Source of the DNA: Blastomyces gilchristii SLH14081
Taxonomy: Eukaryota > Ascomycota > Eurotiomycetes > Onygenales > Ajellomycetaceae
Direction: 5' to 3'
Assembly (NCBI RefSeq): GCF_000003855.2
Contig: NW_003101654.1
Location: forward strand, 434,704 to 498,703
DNA: 64,000 nucleotides
Positions 60,586 to 64,000 of this stretch are shown here, in pieces. Made by a program: the position numbers and the translations under genes. Each line of letters opens with the position of its first letter. Position 1 is the first letter of the stretch. The notes beneath the pieces were generated by a model that was given only the letters and a program-made list of their open reading frames with translations, made no database searches and was not told the DNA's origin.

Positions 60586-60673
60586 ATAACGCGGCCGCTT
60601 CCGAACACGCTTACGAATGTAAAGAGGCCCTAGCGGCCACTAATTAATTTAGTATAACGTAGTTATATAAGAA

Positions 60674-60703
60674 GCCGGCGTACGCCTGTAATCGTACGCT
60701 GGC
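60674..60703. repeat. GC-rich hairpin near transposase end
   Basis: GCCGGCGTACG (60674-60684) and CGTACGCTGGC (60693-60703) are inverted with one mismatch and an 8-base loop, in a patch (60570-60715) that kept its CG steps. It could be a subterminal repeat of the DNA transposon or part of the neighbouring landing site. Confidence 0.6.
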
Positions 60704-62117
60704 TCAAGCAACCTTTGAATCATAATATTATTCTTCAGTATTTGTGAGATTCTAATAGTAAGTTGATATTATCTCTGTTCTGAAAATCTGATGATCTTTG
60801 AACTACTGTATTAAGATAATATAATTGATTCTGAATTTCTTTGCAATCTCAGTATATTTAGAAATCAATTATTGATTCAATTGAGTAATTGCTTGCTCTA
60901 TATAATCACTTTGTTAAGTGGCATGATAAGTGGTTGAAGTTGAAGAGTTGCAGAGATTCATGGAAAAAATAGCAGTTCATTGAGTGATGAGTTCATTGAG
61001 TGATGAGTCACGTTACTGTATAACTATTCATACGGGAAGAACATCGGGTTAATTTACAGTGATTACACTGTGAATTCATCATTTCACTCATGTCACATGT
61101 CACTGATTATAATACATGTTTCATCATTATATTCAGTGATATATCACTGAATATTAAATGTTAAGATAGTGTTGAGATAGCACAGAACTTTCTAACATTA
61201 TTATAACACTACTCAGTAATCATGTAATTAACACATGCTATTATCAGAATACTACTAAGATACTATGAGACACTGTATACTGTTCTGTCAACAAAATCAA
61301 TATACTATTAAGCTAGTTATCTGTTACTCAGCTGCTATTCATCAACTATCTATTTAAAGAAATACAATATTTCAATTGTAATGCAAATATCTTATTATCT
61401 GAGACTCATACATTAATTAATCATCATTTTCATCACTATTCTGTATTGAAATATTATACAATACTATCTTTCAAATTATTAGCAGTTTAATAATAGTGTA
61501 ATTATCACAATTCTCTTATAAAATCAGCAGATTCAGTAGATAATCATGCATGATATAATGAAGAGAAATAAGTATAAAGAAAATTCACTTAACTTCTCTC
61601 ATTTCATGAATAAATATGATTGTAATTCAGCCAAGCTCTATTCTCTGATATTGAATGATATTCTCTTTCATGAGAGAGATTCAGTGAACATAATCTCTGA
61701 TTTATATATTAGCAAGTCAATAACTGATTAATTGATTAATTGATTGATTAAATAGACATATCAAACTGAGAATATTAACTTATTATAAAAAAGTATTAAA
61801 CAGTGATCTGGTTTCAAAACTGAGAGCTTATTTCAATCAGTGTCATAGAATTCTTATAGCTTATTAAGAAATGAATGAAGTAATTCAAGCTTGAAGAGAT
61901 TTATAAATTGTATACTAACTTTCTCTGATATCTTATTTGATAATAAATGATCAAAAATCTTCAGAGTAATATAATCTTTTATTAACTTCAATTTAATAGA
62001 GCAGTTCAGTAAATTATCATTCTCATCTTCAACTTCTTCATTTATTCTGAGCAGATTATTAAACAGTGCTGAATAAACTGCATATAAATCTTGAATCTTC
62101 TGTATTAGATGCATGTC

Positions 62118-62624
62118 TAGACTGGTCATCAGAATCATGAATTTCACATTTGATCTCATTTGATCTGATCTCATACATTTCTTGACATGAATCCTGCTGG
62201 GACTAGTCATTAAAAAAACATGCAAAGTGACCATATATAAGATCTTAAAATGAAACCATGACTTGAAAAAAATGAGAAAGTGATCTCATTTGATCTCATT
62301 TATTCTCATTCTTAGAATAAAGTTACTATTTTTAGACATTTTAAGGTTTTTTTTAGACTATTTTTAATTTTTTAAAAAGTAACACTTTTTGATAATGCTT
62401 AAATGAGATTTAAAGTCATTTAAAGCAATAAAAATAATTTAAATTGAGAAGTGAAAATCATAATCTTATTTGAAAAATGTGATAAGAGCAGACAGTAAGT
62501 CTCACTGAGACAGTATGAGACTACTATCAAATGTTAAAATCATGTAATAACATCGGTCGAATTCATAATGAGACTATCAAAAAATCTGGTCCTGGTCTCA
62601 GACACGGTCACACGGTCAGTCTAT
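62118..62624 (+). mobile_element. hAT-type MITE, copy 7
   Basis: 507 bp with perfect target duplication TGCATGTC at 62110-62117 and 62625-62632, inside the transposase frame. Right end CACACGGTCAGTCTA. The minus-strand open frame 62234-61854 begins in the MITE and continues into transposase sequence; only the second part is meaningful. Confidence 0.92.
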
Positions 62625-64000
62625 GCATGTCAGAGCTGTCAAAGAAATCTCTTAATACTAGTTATAAAGTTCAGTGAAAGCTCTTCTGTAAGAGCAGTGT
62701 CTTTTTCACATCTTAATGATTTATTCACTGCACTAGATTCTTATAGTTCTGATACTTGTTCTCTTCTATCAGAATATTACAGTTGTTAAATACTGTATAT
62801 TCTTTAATCTACTCAATATAGTGTAAATTAATATACATATTTAGCCATTTCTTCATATACTATATAAGCTTTACTTTTTTTATATAATCACTGATATATG
62901 TGATAACAGTACTTATAGTTGAAGCAGAGAATGACTGATAACTAACAACTGAACTAGCTTGAGATAACTGAAATATTACTGCTGCTCTGACTGCTGCTTC
63001 AATAAGAAATTGTAGTTATCAGCAGACTCTCAGTATGATTTGATAAGCTACTTCAGAATTATTTTCTCTTGATAATTGAGATACTAATAGACTATTACTT
63101 CTTACAATAGCCGTATAGATCTGAATAATAAGATTAATGAGTGATTAATTTACTGCTGAAAATGTCATAGAAATAATCTGCTTAATTACTGAACTGAGTC
63201 ATTTCTCTCTGAGCTCACACTGTAAGATAAGAGATATAATGATTAAGACTCAGATATATTTCTGAAGTTGATACTTCTTAAAATAAGTGATCAGTGACTG
63301 TAAATAATTTTAATTATAAGAAAAAGAGAATGTCTGTAATATTTAGAAGTATTCTAGCTGATTATGTAATAATAAGACAGAGTAAATCAGTAATAAGTGT
63401 GAAATTTCTGATATTTCAGTGAACTTACTATGACATGAATCAGAAGGAAAAAAGAAGATCAAATTCAAACTTAAATATATTTGAAAAAGAGACACTGTCT
63501 GTGCTATTATACTCTGCTCTTGACACATTTACTCTCTGTATGTGGAATTTGACAGGTCATTCAGTTTAGACTGAAGATGTTGTATATGATGATGAAATCA
63601 GCTATTATTGCATAGATTGTAGTTCAGATTCAGCTGATTTTTATCATCAATAAAGCAGCTTCAGTATAATCTTCTTACAGTTGATTTTTTAATCTCTGCA
63701 TTGCTATTTTACTGTGACATATCTTCAAGAAATGCAATGCAAGATGCAATTACTCTCATCTTTTTTTCATCAATATTCATCATAATTCTCTCACAATTCA
63801 ATATAGATAAGTCATGTGACAATGCAGCAACTGTATCAGAAAAATTAATATTATGAGAATCAAAAATTAGAGTAAAAACATTATTTCACTTTAAGTGCTT
63901 AACAGTGCTCAGTGTAGAAATCAAATAAAAATCTATCAAGCTTCAGTACATGTTCTGGTATAAATCAAATTCATCAATAAATAATTGATATGACAGAGAA

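Larger units (their letters stand above)
60663..64000 (-). pseudogene. Tnp2/Plavaka-like transposase, decayed, 5' end outside window
   Basis: A minus-strand frame enters at the right edge and runs downward with about 4-5% stops over 64000-62633, below the 8-9% expected here. It has stop-free runs at 63528-63343 and 62117-61854. Motifs in order: ASCIAFLEDMSQ-(stop)-NSNAEIKK (GDMPQQN-type, near 63700), FHHHIQHLQSKLNDL, CHSKFTEISEISHLLL, YLQSLITYFKKYQLQKY, NCNILIEENKYQNYKNLV and KKTLLLQKSFH. These resemble fungal Tnp2-like (Plavaka/KDZ-type) DNA transposases as I remember them; no search was done. MITE 7 interrupts it, and the frame is continuous across that site once MITE and one duplication are removed. 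Below about 61450 stop density rises, so the C-terminal limit (stop at 60663-60665) is uncertain. Confidence 0.6.

Overview
This is an AT-rich, gene-poor block of repeats from a filamentous fungus, most likely a Pezizomycotina ascomycete. That call is an inference from three things: the transposon types (Tad-like LINEs with RNase H, chromodomain Ty3/gypsy elements, a Tnp2/Plavaka-like transposase), the absence of any intact gene, and dense C-to-T/G-to-A decay of the kind made by RIP (repeat-induced point mutation). I see no host gene. Almost every base can be assigned to a transposon or to a transposon inside a transposon.

Layout. 1-436 is the right end of a hAT-type non-autonomous element inserted in LINE copy 1 (437-5422, +). 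5423-6323 is unassigned. Gypsy A (6324-11974, -) is complete with 308-bp LTRs and target duplication GTATT. Gypsy B (12097-29104, +) is the same family, with 312-bp LTRs and duplication GTATC. B was split by the full-length LINE copy 2 (14914-22541), which itself holds SINE copy 1. B was split again by 5'-truncated LINE copy 3 (22940-26008), which holds SINE copy 2 and MITE copy 1, and it also carries MITE copy 2. 29105-30235 is unassigned. Gypsy C (about 30236-60585, +), a different family, was split in its protease by gypsy D (31785-55069, -, same family as A and B). D was split by the longest LINE, copy 4 (33030-47907). Copy 4 was split by gypsy E (38802-46051, -, 258-bp LTRs). D also carries LINE copy 5 (50896-52565, -) and MITE copies 3 and 4. 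C also carries MITE 5, a solo E-type LTR (57885-58142) and MITE 6. From 60663 to the right edge a decayed Tnp2/Plavaka-like transposase gene lies on the minus strand, interrupted by MITE 7.

Relationships. The two SINEs have a tRNA-like head with A and B boxes, and a 3' end that matches the tail of the local LINE (GAAGAATAATAAT). Both are flanked by 12-14 bp duplications like those of the LINE, so the LINE machinery probably moved them. The MITEs are about 506 bp, begin TAGACTG, end CAGTCTA and make 8-bp duplications, so an unseen hAT transposase probably moved them. The A/B/D polyproteins end in a chromodomain, which fits insertion into existing heterochromatin.

Decay. Comparing copies, C-to-T changes fall mainly on C followed by C or G, leaving CC, GG and CG rare while CA/TG stays common; CA is only partly converted. 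Coding calls for decayed elements rest on family motifs and on synteny between copies, not on open frames, because TAA, TAG and TGA can all arise from CAA, CAG, TGG or CGA by this process. All motif coordinates were read by eye.
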